From contig CAJUTH010000047.1 in the NCBI GenBank assembly GCA_910589275.1, positions 1 through 22,673 of the forward strand: a stretch of 22,673 bases of DNA. Reading direction: 5' to 3'. Numbering within the stretch: the stretch's first letter is position 1; every line of letters starts with the position of its first letter. This DNA is from an uncultured Dorea sp. GTDB lineage: Bacteria > Bacillota > Clostridia > Lachnospirales > Lachnospiraceae. Shown piece by piece: positions 22,566 to 22,673 of this stretch. The position numbers and the translations under genes are program-made. The notes beneath the pieces were generated by a model, which was not told the DNA's origin, made no database searches, and saw nothing but the letters and a program-made list of their open reading frames with translations.

Positions 22566-22673
22566 TTATTCTTGTGTTTCTAGTACATCGAAAATTAAGT
22601 TTTGGATAGTTTGGCGCCGAATATTTTTCTGAGAGTGCTGCTTCACAAACGCAGGCGTAGCGGTGGCTACGTC
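22566..22673 (-). CDS. Possible 3' end of an unrecognised gene (partial)
   Basis: The minus strand is open from the window edge for 35 codons and stops with TAA at 22568-22566. The residues include DVATATPAFVKQHSQKNIRR and end DVLETQE, a charged, plausible protein tail. A stem-loop on its downstream side (22475-22530) agrees with a gene end. No family is recognised, and such a short frame could be open by chance. Confidence 0.4.
   Translation of the reverse strand, partial: DVATATPAFVKQHSQKNIRRQTIQNLIFDVLETQE

Overview
The window reads as chromosomal DNA of a Gram-positive anaerobe of the Clostridia, most likely a gut Lachnospiraceae member near [Clostridium] scindens/hylemonae. The grounds are strong AGGAGG-type ribosome sites, TTGACA/TATAAT-type promoters, the rpmF/plsX/acpP/rnc/smc/ftsY gene order, a Re-citrate synthase in place of an ordinary citrate synthase, and a short-chain dehydrogenase that closely resembles the clostridial bile-acid 7-alpha-hydroxysteroid dehydrogenase. 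This placement is inference from gene content; no 16S or other marker is present.

Layout: (1) 1-268 holds the tail of a probable YceD/DUF177 gene, rpmF and a strong terminator. (2) 269-8311 is a sugar-uptake and sugar-modification island: a divergently transcribed LacI-type regulator, then a one-direction operon of lipoprotein binding protein, double-domain ABC ATPase, permease, a TIM-barrel epimerase of the tagatose/allulose 3-epimerase type, a Gfo/Idh/MocA oxidoreductase and a second TIM-barrel isomerase. (3) 8312-9155 is non-coding and full of secondary structure, including a near-perfect inverted repeat spanning 292 bp and a 135-nt branched element. (4) 9156-15776 is the core block plsX-acpP-rnc-smc-ftsY, normally found straight after rpmF. 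(5) 15870-17084 is a catabolic-type threonine dehydratase with an ACT domain. (6) 17194-20711 is a probable operon of Re-citrate synthase, GntR/FCD regulator and NADP-type isocitrate dehydrogenase, with a perfect 24-bp palindrome over its promoter. (7) 20724-22534 is a divergent pair: a second GntR/FCD regulator and the 7-alpha-HSDH-like gene. (8) The last 108 bases hold the possible 3' end of an unrecognised gene on the minus strand.

How the genes fit together: the island probably imports a carbohydrate or glycoside through an RbsABC/MglABC-like transporter and acts on it, apparently unphosphorylated, by hydroxyl oxidation and epimerisation or isomerisation. No sugar kinase or glycosidase is present. 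The core block makes acyl-phosphate (PlsX) and acyl carrier protein for lipid synthesis, RNase III, the SMC condensin and the SRP receptor. The Re-citrate synthase/IDH pair would supply 2-oxoglutarate through the oxidative half of the citrate cycle, with aconitase encoded elsewhere. The final gene probably oxidises the 7-alpha hydroxyl of bile acids.

The points most worth a second look are the island splitting rpmF from plsX, the possible 3-keto-sugar chemistry of its three enzymes, the long hairpin elements, the operator-like palindromes in front of the citrate operon, and the regulator beside the bile-acid dehydrogenase. No tRNA, rRNA, CRISPR array, transposase or prophage gene was seen.
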